Shown piece after piece: positions 17,643 through 27,236 of a stretch of DNA of 64,000 nucleotides. Below the pieces are notes generated by a model that was not told where the DNA came from, did no database searches, and saw nothing but the letters and a program-made list of their open reading frames with translations. Source of the DNA: Anaplasma centrale str. Israel. Lineage in GTDB: Bacteria; Pseudomonadota; Alphaproteobacteria; Rickettsiales; Anaplasmataceae. The stretch's first letter is position 1. Each line of letters begins with the position of its first letter. Made by a program: the position numbers and the translations under genes. The stretch is taken from NCBI RefSeq assembly GCF_000024505.1, contig NC_013532.1, positions 434,001-498,000 on the forward strand, read 5' to 3'.

Positions 17643-17735
17643 AATTTGTGTTCGCAGCGCTGAGGTGTTGCATGTGTCGATTTTTTGCAGTGCTCTGAGT
17701 GGCCTTTGGAGTGTTATGAGTTGGTGTGAGGTTCT

Positions 17736-19598
17736 GTGTCTAATGATAGCAGTGGGAAGAGAATATTGGTTGATGCCGCATATGTTGATGAGATAAGAGT
17801 TGCGGTACTTGATGGCGGTAAAGTAGTTGAGTTTGATCAGGAGTTAAAAGACAGGAAGCAACTGCGTGGCAACATATACTACGCGGTCGTAAAGCGTGTC
17901 GAGCCGTCCTTGCAGGCCGTGTTCATAGAATACGGAATAAGCAAGCACGGGTTTTTGCCTTTTTCTGAAATTTCGGTCGAGCACTACCAACTGCCTGCAG
18001 AGGAGAAAGAGGCTCTTCTACAGGACGTGTACGGTGATGACCAGGAGCATGAGGAGTTAGCTGGGGATGATGGGGTCGCTACGCCGCTGCCAGACGAGTG
18101 TGGAGTTGACGCTTGCAAACCCTCGTTGGATGATCGTTCGGGTAAGCGAGATCCGGCTTCCAAGGCTGGTAGGTCTAGGGCTTCGCTGCACAAACTATAC
18201 AAAATTCAGGATGTGATCAAGGTGGACCAAAAGCTCATGGTTCAGATCATAAAAGAAGAGCGGGGGAGCAAGTGCGCGACTTTTTCTACCCACGTTGCGC
18301 TAGCGGGTCGGTATTGTATCTTTATGCCGAACGCAGGCAGCAAGAGTAGTGGGATATCACGGCGTATCGAGGATTGTGATGATCGGAGAAATCTGAAGGA
18401 AGTACTGAATTCCATTAAGCTACCAAAGGAATCTGGCATCATCATCAGAACCGCTGGTAGCAACAAAAGCCAAAAGGAGATAGAACAAGACTTGTCTTAC
18501 TTGCAGTCCACATGGCAGGAGATACGCGATAACTGTGAGAACATGGAGCCTCCCGCGCTTCTATACGTGGAGGCTAATATAGTTAAGAGGGCACTCAGGG
18601 ATTTTTGTGACGAGACAACCCATGAGGTGGTTGTTGCGGGTAGTAGGGCGTTCAGCCTCGTGAAAGAGTACGCGAAGTCAATGTTTAGGAACAAACTGCG
18701 TGTCCGGATGTATAAGGGCAGTGTACCAATTTTTACCCATTACAGGGTTGACTCGCAAATACTTGAGTTGTATAGCGACAAAATTTTTCTCCCATCTGGT
18801 GGGTATCTTGTTATTACTCCAACTGAAGCGTTGGTTTCCATAGATGTAAACTCGGGCAAAATGACCGGTGAAGACAGCATAGAAGAGACTGCGTACAAAA
18901 CCAATATGGAAGCTGTTAAAGAAATTGCGCGGCAAGTGAATCTCCGTGGGCTGTCCGGCCTCATAGTTATTGACTTCATAGACATGCTAAGGTACAGGTA
19001 CTGCAGGGCTGTTGAGTCTGAGGTTAGGGAGGCGTTTAAGAACGACAAGGCGAAGGTACAGTTTGGATACATAAGTGCCTTTGGTCTGATGGAAATCTCC
19101 AGACAGAGGGTAAAGCAGAGTATACTCGATACCAACACAATTCAGTGTGCCCATTGTAGGGGGGTTGGTAGGGTGAGATCGCTTGAATCCGTTGCTGCGG
19201 ACATACTCAGAAGCGTGCGGTACTTTGCCCATAAAAATCGTGAGAAGATAATTTCGGTTTCGGCCGATCATGAAGTTTTGACCTACCTGTTTAATAACAA
19301 GCGTAAGCATATTTGGGCAATAGAGGGCGAGTTTAAGGTTATCATAAGGTTTGGTGTAAGCGGGAATCCAGGTGCCGCTGGTTTTAACATTCATGCCGAG
19401 AAGGGGTATAGCACGGCTCTAAGTGAGGAACTTATGGGGCCACCCGAGGCTTCTCCGGAAGTTGCGGAAAATAAGGCCGAAAGTACCGAAATTACAGGTG
19501 TGCAACCAAACACCCAAGCGGTGCCTGCTGAGGTTGAAAAACCCGGTGGAATGTGGGTTAGGAAATGGCTAGCTCGTGTATTTGCAAGTATACACTAG
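17736..19598 (+). CDS. rne: Ribonuclease E/G family endoribonuclease
   Basis: 620 aa. The N-terminal S1 RNA-binding domain is seen in GNIYYAVVKRVEPSLQAVFIEYG and HGFLPFSEI, interrupted by a charged insertion (residues about 95-150) common in RNase E. The catalytic region has the magnesium-binding Asp residues in ALVSIDVNSGKMTGE and LIVIDFIDM, and a zinc-link CAHC near residue 470. The C-terminus after about 560 is a short acidic, Pro/Glu-rich tail far smaller than the E. coli degradosome scaffold. It processes rRNA, tRNA and mRNA. Start is GTG 17736. Whether it behaves as RNase E or RNase G cannot be told from sequence alone. Confidence 0.9.
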   Translation: MSNDSSGKRILVDAAYVDEIRVAVLDGGKVVEFDQELKDRKQLRGNIYYAVVKRVEPSLQAVFIEYGISKHGFLPFSEISVEHYQLPAEEKEALLQDVYGDDQEHEELAGDDGVATPLPDECGVDACKPSLDDRSGKRDPASKAGRSRASLHKLYKIQDVIKVDQKLMVQIIKEERGSKCATFSTHVALAGRYCIFMPNAGSKSSGISRRIEDCDDRRNLKEVLNSIKLPKESGIIIRTAGSNKSQKEIEQDLSYLQSTWQEIRDNCENMEPPALLYVEANIVKRALRDFCDETTHEVVVAGSRAFSLVKEYAKSMFRNKLRVRMYKGSVPIFTHYRVDSQILELYSDKIFLPSGGYLVITPTEALVSIDVNSGKMTGEDSIEETAYKTNMEAVKEIARQVNLRGLSGLIVIDFIDMLRYRYCRAVESEVREAFKNDKAKVQFGYISAFGLMEISRQRVKQSILDTNTIQCAHCRGVGRVRSLESVAADILRSVRYFAHKNREKIISVSADHEVLTYLFNNKRKHIWAIEGEFKVIIRFGVSGNPGAAGFNIHAEKGYSTALSEELMGPPEASPEVAENKAESTEITGVQPNTQAVPAEVEKPGGMWVRKWLARVFASIH

Positions 19599-19735
19599 AT
19601 GTTGCCGTCTTGTGTCTAACCGCGCTACGTGCCGCAAACGGAGGCTACTCCGGTTAGGTTGCGTCGTACGTGGCCAAACCACACACTTTTTGATTGGTCT
19701 CTCGTATATTTTTTGTCTTGCTGCAGGGGAAGGGG

Positions 19736-19764
19736 TTGTAATTTAAAGCTTTGGTGACTATATC
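19736..19764 (+). promoter_or_regulatory. Candidate dnaK promoter
   Basis: TTGTAA (19736-19741), a 17-base spacer and TATATC (19759-19764), about 45 bases upstream of the dnaK ATG. Each hexamer matches the sigma-70 consensus at 4 of 6. I did not find a convincing sigma-32 site or CIRCE element in the 211-base gap after rne. Confidence 0.4.
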
Positions 19765-19809
19765 TACCGTATCTGATTTTGAGTGTTGTTTTATTATGTG
19801 GGGGTAATC

Positions 19810-21732
19810 ATGGCGGCTGAGCGCATCATAGGCATAGATCTGGGTACTACGAATTCTTGCGTTGCTGTTATGGAGGCGGGCACCGCGAAAGTTATCGAAA
19901 ACAGTGAGGGCTCAAGGACTACTCCGTCGGTGGTTGCCTTTACCGAGAATGAGCAACTTGTGGGTGAGCTTGCTAAGCGTCAGGCGAACATTAATGCTCA
20001 AAATACCATATACGCCAGCAAGAGGATAATAGGCCGCAGGTATGATGATATGCGGGATGTTAAGTGTCCTTACGAAGTGTTTCCGGCGAAAAACGGAGAT
20101 GCATGGATAAGGGCCAGGGGTGCGGAATACTCGCCGGTACAAATTGGCGCGTTTGTTTTGGAGAAGATTAAGGAAACTGCAGAAAGGTATTTCGGAGCTC
20201 CGGTAAAGAAGGCCGTGATCACCGTTCCTGCATATTTTAACGATGCGCAACGTCAAGCGACTAAGGACGCAGGGGCAATTGCTGGACTAGACGTTGTGAG
20301 GATCATCAATGAGCCTACTGCTGCCGCGTTAGCCTACGGCTTGGACAAGGGTGACAAGCAGCGCACGATTGTTGTATACGACCTTGGTGGTGGGACTTTT
20401 GACGTTTCCGTTCTGGAAATAGCTGAAGGTGTGTTTGAGGTAAAAGCTACAAATGGTGATACAAAGCTCGGTGGTGAGGACTTTGACAATGCCGTTATGG
20501 AGCACATGATGGAGAGCTTCAAACAGGAGACTGGAATAGACCTACATAATGACCCTATGGCTGTGCAGAGGATCAAAGAAGCCGCGGAGAAGGCCAAGAT
20601 TGAGCTTTCCAGTAGGTTGGAGACGGATATAACTTTGCCCTTCATATCCAGCGATAGCACTGGTGCAAAACACCTCAGTCTGAAGCTTACCAGAGCCAAG
20701 TTTGAAAGTCTTGTGAGCGAGTTGATTGAGCGTACCATAGAGCCGTGCAAGAAGGCTTTGGATGATGCAGGAATTAAAGACACCAGCAAGATCGATGAGG
20801 TGGTGCTAGTTGGTGGGATGACAAGGGTGCCAAAGGTGGTCCAGAGGGTGAAAGACTTCTTTGGAGGAAAAGAGCCATGTAAGGGGGTGAACCCTGATGA
20901 GGTGGTGGCAATTGGTGCTGCGATACAAGGTGGTATACTCACAGGCGATGTCAGAGACGTCTTGTTGTTAGATGTTGCGCCACTGTCGCTGGGTATAGAG
21001 ACTTTGGGCGGGGTTTTCACGCCTCTCATTGAGCGCAACACCACAATCCCCACTAAAAAGTCTCAAGTGTTTTCTACAGCGGAGGACGGGCAGACTGCGG
21101 TGACCATCAAGGTTTATCAAGGTGAGAGGAAAATGGCTATAGATAACAAGCTTCTTGGCCAATTTAGCCTTGAGGGGATTCCTTCAGCGCCTCGGGGTGT
21201 TCCGCAGATTGAGGTCACGTTCGACATAGATGCCAATGGTATAGTGCATGTCTCTGCAAAAGACAAAGCGTCTGGGAAGGAGCAGACCATAAAGATACAG
21301 TCTTCTGGTGGGCTGAGCGAGGAGGAAATCAAGAAGATGGTCAAAGATGCTCAAGACAGAGCTGAAGAAGATGAGAAGCGCAAAAAGCATGTGGAGCTTA
21401 AAAACAGCTCTGAAACCCTGATACATTCCACTGAGAAGTCGCTCAAGGACTATGGGGATAAAATTTCTAGTTCTGATAGGTCGAGTATTGAGACTGCGAT
21501 AAAGGAGCTCAGGGAGTGTTTGAATAACGATAGTGGCGATAGTGGCGTTGTTCAGCAAAAATACGACGCTCTAATGCAGCTTTCAATGAAGTTGGGTGAG
21601 GCTGCGTATTCTGCTCAGAAAGACCCTGGGTCTTCCGCTAATGGTGCTACGAATGAAACTTCCGGGAATCCGGAGGAAAGGGTAGTAGATTCGGAATATC
21701 AGGAAATTAATAAGGATGACGATAAGAAATAG
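19810..21732 (+). CDS. dnaK: Chaperone protein DnaK (Hsp70)
   Basis: 640 aa, full length. The nucleotide-binding domain shows [34 protein letters not shown] and [24 protein letters not shown]; the substrate-binding domain follows [20 protein letters not shown]; the lid is C-terminal and ends in an acidic [12 protein letters not shown] instead of the usual EEV(K)D-like tail. It refolds proteins with DnaJ and GrpE in the cytosol. I chose ATG 19810 because family members start MA(A/K)-xIIGIDLG; an upstream TTG/ATG frame at 19783 adds nine unconserved residues. dnaJ does not follow; instead a strong promoter and a small structured RNA lie behind it. Confidence 0.97.
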   Translation: MAAERIIGIDLGTTNSCVAVMEAGTAKVIENSEGSRTTPSVVAFTENEQLVGELAKRQANINAQNTIYASKRIIGRRYDDMRDVKCPYEVFPAKNGDAWIRARGAEYSPVQIGAFVLEKIKETAERYFGAPVKKAVITVPAYFNDAQRQATKDAGAIAGLDVVRIINEPTAAALAYGLDKGDKQRTIVVYDLGGGTFDVSVLEIAEGVFEVKATNGDTKLGGEDFDNAVMEHMMESFKQETGIDLHNDPMAVQRIKEAAEKAKIELSSRLETDITLPFISSDSTGAKHLSLKLTRAKFESLVSELIERTIEPCKKALDDAGIKDTSKIDEVVLVGGMTRVPKVVQRVKDFFGGKEPCKGVNPDEVVAIGAAIQGGILTGDVRDVLLLDVAPLSLGIETLGGVFTPLIERNTTIPTKKSQVFSTAEDGQTAVTIKVYQGERKMAIDNKLLGQFSLEGIPSAPRGVPQIEVTFDIDANGIVHVSAKDKASGKEQTIKIQSSGGLSEEEIKKMVKDAQDRAEEDEKRKKHVELKNSSETLIHSTEKSLKDYGDKISSSDRSSIETAIKELRECLNNDSGDSGVVQQKYDALMQLSMKLGEAAYSAQKDPGSSANGATNETSGNPEERVVDSEYQEINKDDDKK

Positions 21733-21743
21733 GCATTTAGATG

Positions 21744-21771
21744 TTGATATGTCTTCCTTGTTTTGTATAAT
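21744..21771 (+). promoter_or_regulatory. Strong promoter immediately downstream of dnaK
   Basis: TTGATA (21744-21749), a 16-base spacer and a perfect TATAAT (21766-21771). It begins 12 bases after the dnaK stop. The next protein gene starts about 170-200 bases further on, so this promoter most likely drives the small RNA called at 21776. Confidence 0.7.
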
Positions 21772-21775
21772 CTGC

Positions 21776-21940
21776 GGGGGTTCTGCGTTGTACGTGTAGG
21801 TTGGAAGTTCCTCGAGCCCGTTTTGTTCTTGAAGGGGGCCGTCACTGTCAACCCGGAGGCGGTTGTTATATGGCACCCACCTTGGCTTTAGTCTCAGGAC
21901 ACTAATAAAGCATTGCGGCAAAGGCGGATCCCCCGTCTTT
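21776..21940 (+). ncRNA. ssrS: Structured small RNA, probable 6S RNA
   Basis: The predicted transcript starts in the G-run at 21776-21780, six bases after a perfect -10. Its first 11 bases (GGGGGTTCTGC, 21776-21786) pair with GCGGATCCCCC (21924-21934), ten pairs and one mismatch, closing a rod about 160 bases long. The tip is a hairpin: GGG-GCC (21834-21840) with GGC-CCC (21872-21878) and, inside it, CAACC with GGTTG. Between lie two less-paired strands, the 3' one able to form its own small hairpin (GCTTTAGT with ACTAATAAAGC). Closing stem, central bubble and terminal stem are the 6S architecture. Short stretches (CCTCGAGCC on the 5' side, TTGCGGC near the 3' end) resemble E. coli 6S. 6S RNA binds RNA polymerase-sigma70. 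A long leader of the next gene is the alternative. Confidence 0.5.
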
Positions 21941-21968
21941 CGTGAGTTGTGCCTGGTATTTGTGGCCT

Positions 21969-22439
21969 GTGTGGGGTAATCGGTTCGTTGGGGAGGAGGT
22001 TCTGGCGTTTTCGGCAGAGAAGCTGTTCTCCATCGTGTTGGATGTAGAGCGATATCCGGAGTTCCTTCCGTGGTGTAAGGATGTGAGGGTGCTAAGTCGT
22101 GGCGACTCCTCCCTGGTTGCGGAAGTGGTTGCAAGCTTTCTATCACTCAGGGGCGAATACACTTCGCACGTTTCGTTTTGCCCTCCTAGAGATAACCAGC
22201 CAGGCTGGGTTAAAGTGCGGTCCACCGACGGCGTATTCAGGCTTTTACAAAGTGAGTGGCGTTTTTTACCAATGGGGAGCGAAAAAACGCTGGTCAAGTT
22301 TTGTATAAAGTTTTCTTTCAGGCAAAAAATACTTCAGATTACCTTTGATGTCGCGGCAGACGTTGCCAAACACCGGATTATGCGCGCATTTCGTGCAAGA
22401 GCCTACGAGTTGTTTGGGAATAAGGACTTAGGACGTTAA
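21969..22439 (+). CDS. RatA/Coq10-family START-domain protein
   Basis: About 156 aa. FSAEKLFSIVLDVERYPEFLPWC near the N-terminus is the hallmark of the polyketide cyclase/START family including Coq10 and RatA; the C-terminal amphipathic helix AAADVAKHRIMRAFRARAYELFG-like segment closes the lipid pocket. Coq10 homologues bind ubiquinone and help it reach the respiratory chain; RatA was described as a toxin binding 50S subunits, a less likely role here. Start uncertain: GTG 21969 gives the usual spacing to the FSAE motif; GTG 21942 is also in frame but lies in the 3' end of the RNA candidate. Confidence 0.7.
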   Translation: MWGNRFVGEEVLAFSAEKLFSIVLDVERYPEFLPWCKDVRVLSRGDSSLVAEVVASFLSLRGEYTSHVSFCPPRDNQPGWVKVRSTDGVFRLLQSEWRFLPMGSEKTLVKFCIKFSFRQKILQITFDVAADVAKHRIMRAFRARAYELFGNKDLGR

Positions 22440-22513
22440 ATCTCATTCACCAATACCAAGCTTGTTTGTGTGAGCCTGTGTATGTATATAGGTAGAGCTG
22501 GTTGGGGGTTGTC

Positions 22514-24064
22514 ATGTACGGAGTTCTATCGGCTGCCGGGGTGTACGGATTTTTTGCAGGCGGAGCCAATGCTGCGTTGCCGGTTTTGTGGCGAGATGGG
22601 CTCGAGCTGTCACGCGTTTTGCACTCTGCAATGCCCCTTTTTCTGTCGTTTTCCCTGGCTTTGCTGGCTATATTGCTGCAGTCATGTGGAAATATGCGTG
22701 CGCGGGAGGTGTTATGCTGCCTACTGTATTACGCAAGTAGCACATTTGTACTTTCGCTGTCTGACCCCACCTTCATTGCCGTTGGGTTTGAGTTTATGGC
22801 GCTTTTTGCGCTTCTCCTCATTGCGTACGGGTGCCCTGCCGGCAATATTGGAGCATTTCTTCATTACGCGTCTGTGCACTTTATTTCAGGAGTGCTCCTC
22901 CTCGTAGGTGCATGCAAATTTGCTCAGGTAGGCCAATTCACTGGGCTGTCTAAGACATTGTATATGGCCGGTCTTCTGATAAACGCTGCATCATTTCCCG
23001 CGTCATCCTGGGTTTCACATACGTATCCTATGTCCTCCAGGTTTGGGATTATGGTGTTATCTGCATTTACGACTAAAGTTGCCGCCTGCATTCTGCTGAG
23101 AATGTTTTCTGGTGATCCAATACTGCTATATGCGGGTATGATGACCGCTATATACGGTGCAATTTTTGCCTGGCTGGAACGAAATATAAGGAAGGCCATG
23201 TCCTATAACGTTGTCGGGCAGGTGGGGCTGATGCTGATTGCTATAGGGTTTAGCGGCGTTTCCTATGGGGTGTTGATTGCGTATATGGCGCTTTCCGTGC
23301 TTTACCAGACACTGTTGTTTATGGTAGCGGATGTGGTTACAGTAGGCAGTGCGGAGCACAGAAGGGGCGGCCTGTATGCCGTTTATTTGTCGATGTTTGC
23401 CTGTATAGTTGCTGTATTGAACATGGGAGCCTTTCCTGGGAGTGCCGGGTTTGTAGTGAAATCATTAGTGCTGCATAGCACGGGAACCGCTGGGCTTATT
23501 GACGTGATATCAAAACAGGTCTTTCTGATTTGCAGTCTCCTATTATTTGCTGGCGTAGGGTTAAGGTTGGTGTGGCTTTCAAGTGTGCAGCTGCGCGCTA
23601 GCCATAATGAATCCTCATCGGTTGGCAGGTATCTTCTTGAGGCCCCCATGGCTTTCTTGGTGCTGTTGTTGGTAGTTTTGGGCATGTTTCACAAACAAGT
23701 TCTCTCCTTTACGGGGGAGCGGTTTGTATACACGCCGAAAGACGTGGCCGTTCAGATTGCGGCCATTTCTGTTACGGCGTTATGTTTTGTTATATCGTTG
23801 CGCAACAAACTGCTAGGCAGATGCGAGTTCAGCATAGATATTGACTGGATTTATAGGCGCTTTCTTCCCAAGGTGATTTCTGGGTTTTGGAATTTTGTGT
23901 TATACCTATGCAACGTACTTTCCGAAAAAGTGTGTATCCCCGAATACGATGATGAGGATCATGCTTGGGTGTCGGCGTTGCGCCAAAGGATGGAGGCGGC
24001 CGACGTTGCTTTGCTTTTGTGTATGCTGGTTATCGGAGTTGTGTTGGTGTTAACTTATGTTTGA
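22514..24064 (+). CDS. mrpD: NuoM/N- or MrpD-like proton-translocating membrane protein
   Basis: About 516 aa with roughly 14 hydrophobic segments. The proton-antiporter core is visible as FASFPASSWVSHTYP-like LINAASFPASSWVSHTYPMSS (normally LH-x-W-L-P-DAHP in NuoL/M/N and MrpD) and the following KVAACILLRMF segment, which keeps a helix-breaking Lys. WLERNIRKAMSYNVVGQVGLMLIAIG is the conserved K-x-x-x-A-YSSi-x-q-x-G block. It probably completes the Mrp-type antiporter whose other subunits lie at 15.6-17.6 kb. The start is taken as ATG 22514. Its stop overlaps the ffh start by 8 bases. Confidence 0.72.
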   Translation: MYGVLSAAGVYGFFAGGANAALPVLWRDGLELSRVLHSAMPLFLSFSLALLAILLQSCGNMRAREVLCCLLYYASSTFVLSLSDPTFIAVGFEFMALFALLLIAYGCPAGNIGAFLHYASVHFISGVLLLVGACKFAQVGQFTGLSKTLYMAGLLINAASFPASSWVSHTYPMSSRFGIMVLSAFTTKVAACILLRMFSGDPILLYAGMMTAIYGAIFAWLERNIRKAMSYNVVGQVGLMLIAIGFSGVSYGVLIAYMALSVLYQTLLFMVADVVTVGSAEHRRGGLYAVYLSMFACIVAVLNMGAFPGSAGFVVKSLVLHSTGTAGLIDVISKQVFLICSLLLFAGVGLRLVWLSSVQLRASHNESSSVGRYLLEAPMAFLVLLLVVLGMFHKQVLSFTGERFVYTPKDVAVQIAAISVTALCFVISLRNKLLGRCEFSIDIDWIYRRFLPKVISGFWNFVLYLCNVLSEKVCIPEYDDEDHAWVSALRQRMEAADVALLLCMLVIGVVLVLTYV

Positions 24065-25412
24065 TTCTTTAGCCAAGGGCATTGCCTCTGCGGTACAAAA
24101 ACTAGGCGGTAGGCGCGAAATATCTGACAAAGACTTTGATCTTGTCTTGGAAGATGTAACTCAGGCCCTACTGGATGCTGACGTGAACCTCATGGTTGTA
24201 GAGCAGTTTATAGGGGATGTAAAAAGCAAGATAGTTGGGGGTGAGGTCGTCAAAGGAGTCCTGCCTGAGCAGATGATTATCAAGCTTATGGAGGAATGCC
24301 TAATAGAGGTTTTAGGTAATGAGAAAAGCGGGCTTGACTTAAGCGGGAAAGCGCCAGTTGCCATCATGATGGTTGGGTTGCAGGGTGTTGGTAAGACCAC
24401 AAACACGGTGAAAGTCGCCTTCAAACTGAAGAAGAGTGAGAAAAAAGTCTTGGTTGCGTCCCTAGACGTATACAGACCGGCGGCCCAGGAGCAGCTTGGA
24501 GTTTTAGCGCAAGGGGTAGGTGTAGACAGCCTTCCCATTGTTGAGGGTGAATTACCGCTGGACATAGCCAAAAGAGCTATGAAAGAGGCAAAACGCGGGG
24601 GGTATGATGTTGTCATAGTTGATACTGCGGGTAGATTGCACATAGACCAAGAAATGATAGGGGAGCTTCAGCTCGTCAAAAAGGAGGTCTCGCCCAACGA
24701 GACTATACTGGTTGTGGACTGCATGATGGGGCAGGATGCAGTTGAGGTTGTTCGTGGGTTTCATGATAAACTCAACCTTACCGGCACAATCTTTACCAGG
24801 GCTGATGGGGATTCGCGCGGAGGTGCAATACTCTCCATGAAGATGGTGTCCGGGTGCCCAATAAAGTTTATGTCTACGGGGGAGAAGCCCGAAGATTTGG
24901 ACGACTTTTACCCAGACAGGGTTGCACGCCGGATTTTAAACATGGGTGACGTTGCCTCCCTTGTTGAAAAAGCGGTTGAAGCTGTAGGTAGAGAAACCAT
25001 ACGTGACCTTCAAGACAAGGCCAGCAAGGGGAAATTTGACCTTGATGACTTAGTAGTGCAGCTGAAGGCTCTAAGCAGAATGGGTGGAATTGCCAGCATT
25101 ATGAAGTTTATTCCCGCATTTGGGAATGATGTAAAACGCAAGGTTGCAGGGATTGTTGACGACAGCAAAGTAGACAAGTACATTGCCATAATAAACTCTA
25201 TGACTAAGCTAGAGAGGGCTAACCCCAAGATATTAAACGGTGCGCGCAAAGCCAGAATAGCGAAGGGCGCTGGAGTTAAGGTTGACGTAGTTGATGCACT
25301 GCTAAAGCAATACAACCAGATGAACTCCATGATAGGCAAGTTTAGCCAGATGAAGGCAAGCAAGCTTAAGGATGCGGATATTATGTCCTTCCTACAGCGC
25401 AAGGGGATGTAA
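24057..25412 (+). CDS. ffh: Signal recognition particle protein Ffh (SRP54)
   Basis: 451 aa GTPase that binds signal sequences and 4.5S RNA and brings ribosomes to FtsY at the inner membrane. N domain (residues 1-90), then the G domain with GLQGVGKTT (P-loop), DVYRPAAQEQL, DTAGRLHID and TRADGDSRGGA; the M domain from about 295 is methionine-rich and holds the RNA-binding stretch around ERANPKILNGARKARIAKGAG, which replaces the usual IxxSRRxRIAxGSG. The ATG overlaps the stop of the MrpD-like gene by 8 bases, an odd functional pairing that suggests only translational coupling. Confidence 0.96.
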   Translation: MFDSLAKGIASAVQKLGGRREISDKDFDLVLEDVTQALLDADVNLMVVEQFIGDVKSKIVGGEVVKGVLPEQMIIKLMEECLIEVLGNEKSGLDLSGKAPVAIMMVGLQGVGKTTNTVKVAFKLKKSEKKVLVASLDVYRPAAQEQLGVLAQGVGVDSLPIVEGELPLDIAKRAMKEAKRGGYDVVIVDTAGRLHIDQEMIGELQLVKKEVSPNETILVVDCMMGQDAVEVVRGFHDKLNLTGTIFTRADGDSRGGAILSMKMVSGCPIKFMSTGEKPEDLDDFYPDRVARRILNMGDVASLVEKAVEAVGRETIRDLQDKASKGKFDLDDLVVQLKALSRMGGIASIMKFIPAFGNDVKRKVAGIVDDSKVDKYIAIINSMTKLERANPKILNGARKARIAKGAGVKVDVVDALLKQYNQMNSMIGKFSQMKASKLKDADIMSFLQRKGM

Positions 25413-25506
25413 TGGATTCATGCATTGCTGCGCCTTTTTGTTGTCATTCTCTGCTGTATTGGTGAGGCGGTGCGTGGCCGAGATAGAGTGTGGTACCTAG
25501 GTTTTT

Positions 25507-26400
25507 ATGATGGGGCGCGATTCGGAGAAATGTTCTTTGGTTGCCGTTGTGGGTGCAACCAATGCTGGTAAGTCCACGCTTATCAATGAGTTGGTGGGGT
25601 TTAAGGCTTCAATAGTAACTCCGAAAGTCCACACAACGCGGGTACGCATGAATGCAGTGCGTAACGATGGGAATGTCCAGCTGGTGTTTACAGATACCCC
25701 AGGTGTTTTTGCGCCGAAAACAGTTCTGGAAAAGTTTTTGGTGAAAAACGCATGGATGTCTATCAGAGGTGCGGACATTGTGGTTTTGGTACTCGAGGCC
25801 AGGAACTATCTGTGTAGCCAAGTTGCCAGGGTGGTTGCCAAAGTTAAGCACTCGCATATTCCCGCTGTGGCCGTGCTTAATAAGACCGATCTGCTTCAGG
25901 AGTGTCGTATTCGCGAAATTTTAGCACACGTACAGTCCATGCACGAATTTACCGGGATTTTTGCGGTTTCGGCACTTCACGGTTTGGGTACTGAGGCTCT
26001 GTTAACGCACCTGCGCGAGTCTGCGGATTACTGTCCATGGCTGTATCCCGGCACTCAGCGTACTGACGCCACTGTAGAATTTTTTGTAGCCGAAATTACT
26101 CGCGAAAAGCTGTTTCTTGCTCTCCGCCAGGAACTGCCATACTCACTGTCTGTGGTTACGGAAAAGTTTGAAGATAGGGGCCGTAGCGTCATAATCAAAC
26201 AGGTTGTGTATGTAATCAAAGAGAGTCAAAAAACAATCGTTGTGGGGAAAAATGCTGCGCTCATAAAGGGTGTCAGCACGGCGGCGAGAGAGGAAATAGA
26301 GCGCATTCTGGGTAAAAAAGCACACCTTTTTTTGTTTGTTAAGGTGCGCAAATTCTGGCAGGATCACCTGGATGAATGCGTAGGATACACACAATGCTGA
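25507..26400 (+). CDS. era: GTPase Era
   Basis: 297 aa. G1 GATNAGKSTLIN, switch region VHTTRVRM, G3 DTPGVF and G4 NKTDLL are all present; the C-terminal KH domain includes VIIKQVVYVIKESQKTIVVGKNAALIKGVSTAAREEIE with its GxxG-like loop. Era binds the 3' end of 16S rRNA and acts in 30S maturation. Era is intact whereas the obg gene at 9.2 kb is a remnant. The stop overlaps the ATG of the downstream exonuclease gene. Confidence 0.95.
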   Translation: MMGRDSEKCSLVAVVGATNAGKSTLINELVGFKASIVTPKVHTTRVRMNAVRNDGNVQLVFTDTPGVFAPKTVLEKFLVKNAWMSIRGADIVVLVLEARNYLCSQVARVVAKVKHSHIPAVAVLNKTDLLQECRIREILAHVQSMHEFTGIFAVSALHGLGTEALLTHLRESADYCPWLYPGTQRTDATVEFFVAEITREKLFLALRQELPYSLSVVTEKFEDRGRSVIIKQVVYVIKESQKTIVVGKNAALIKGVSTAAREEIERILGKKAHLFLFVKVRKFWQDHLDECVGYTQC

Positions 26401-27236
26401 GCTCGTTATTGGTTTTTGACATTGAAACTATACCAGATACTGACAGCTGCGACAGTCTTGTGGGAAGAGCTGTTGGTGGTGATGTTGCGGCCAAGCGCGA
26501 GGCTATGGCTGACTACCATCTTGAAGTGACTAATGGGCAAAATCCATTCCTGCGCCAGCCGTTTCACAAGATAGTGACAATAAGCTTTCTCAGAGCGGAT
26601 ATACGGCGCGATCTGGGGTGTGAGCACTTTACACTGCGCGAAATACGTTCTGGGGGAACTGTGGCCTCCACAGAGAGGGAGCTGGTGCGTGGGTTTTTGG
26701 GCTACCTTTCCGCAATCAAGCCCCGCATTGTGACGTTCAATGGGCGCACTTTTGACCTGCCTGTGATAAAATACCGGGCCATGGTGCATGGAGTTCAAGC
26801 TGGGTATTTGTATAATTCTGGCGACAAGTGGAACAACTATTTTCAGCGATATAGCACAGATTGGCACTGCGATTTGCTCGATTATCTTTCAGATTTTGGC
26901 ACGTCCGCCAGGGTAAAAATGCATGAAGTGTGTTCTGTGCTGAATTTTCCAGGCAAAATAGGTATAGACGGTTCGGAAGTTGCGCGCATGTATGACTGCG
27001 GGCAGTTGTCTGAAATTCGTGACTATTGCGAGTCTGACGTAATCAACACCTACCTTGTGTACCTTAGGCTGATGCACCATCAAGGCAGGGTGACATCGGA
27101 CAGTTATAACGAATGCATCAAAGATTTGCTGGAGTATCTGCAAACCAGTGGCAACAAACACATGCTTGAATTTGTTGCGGAGTGGGAAAAGGTTTGCGAT
27201 GGCCAGTTTTTTATGTTGGGGGAAGAAGTTTCTTGA
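26394..27236 (+). CDS. DEDD-type 3'-5' exonuclease (PolB-exonuclease-like)
   Basis: 280 aa from ATG 26394. ExoI motif LLVFDIETIPD (Asp and Glu), ExoII IVTFNGRTFDLPVIKYRA (Asp) and ExoIII SEIRDYCESDVINTYLVYLR (Tyr and Asp) form the DEDDy catalytic set, in the order and spacing of the predicted B-family polymerase exonuclease domain family found alone in many proteobacteria. It probably trims DNA or RNA 3' ends; the substrate cannot be told. The ATG shares bases with the era stop (ATGCTGA), so translation is coupled. Confidence 0.78.
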   Translation: MLSSLLVFDIETIPDTDSCDSLVGRAVGGDVAAKREAMADYHLEVTNGQNPFLRQPFHKIVTISFLRADIRRDLGCEHFTLREIRSGGTVASTERELVRGFLGYLSAIKPRIVTFNGRTFDLPVIKYRAMVHGVQAGYLYNSGDKWNNYFQRYSTDWHCDLLDYLSDFGTSARVKMHEVCSVLNFPGKIGIDGSEVARMYDCGQLSEIRDYCESDVINTYLVYLRLMHHQGRVTSDSYNECIKDLLEYLQTSGNKHMLEFVAEWEKVCDGQFFMLGEEVS

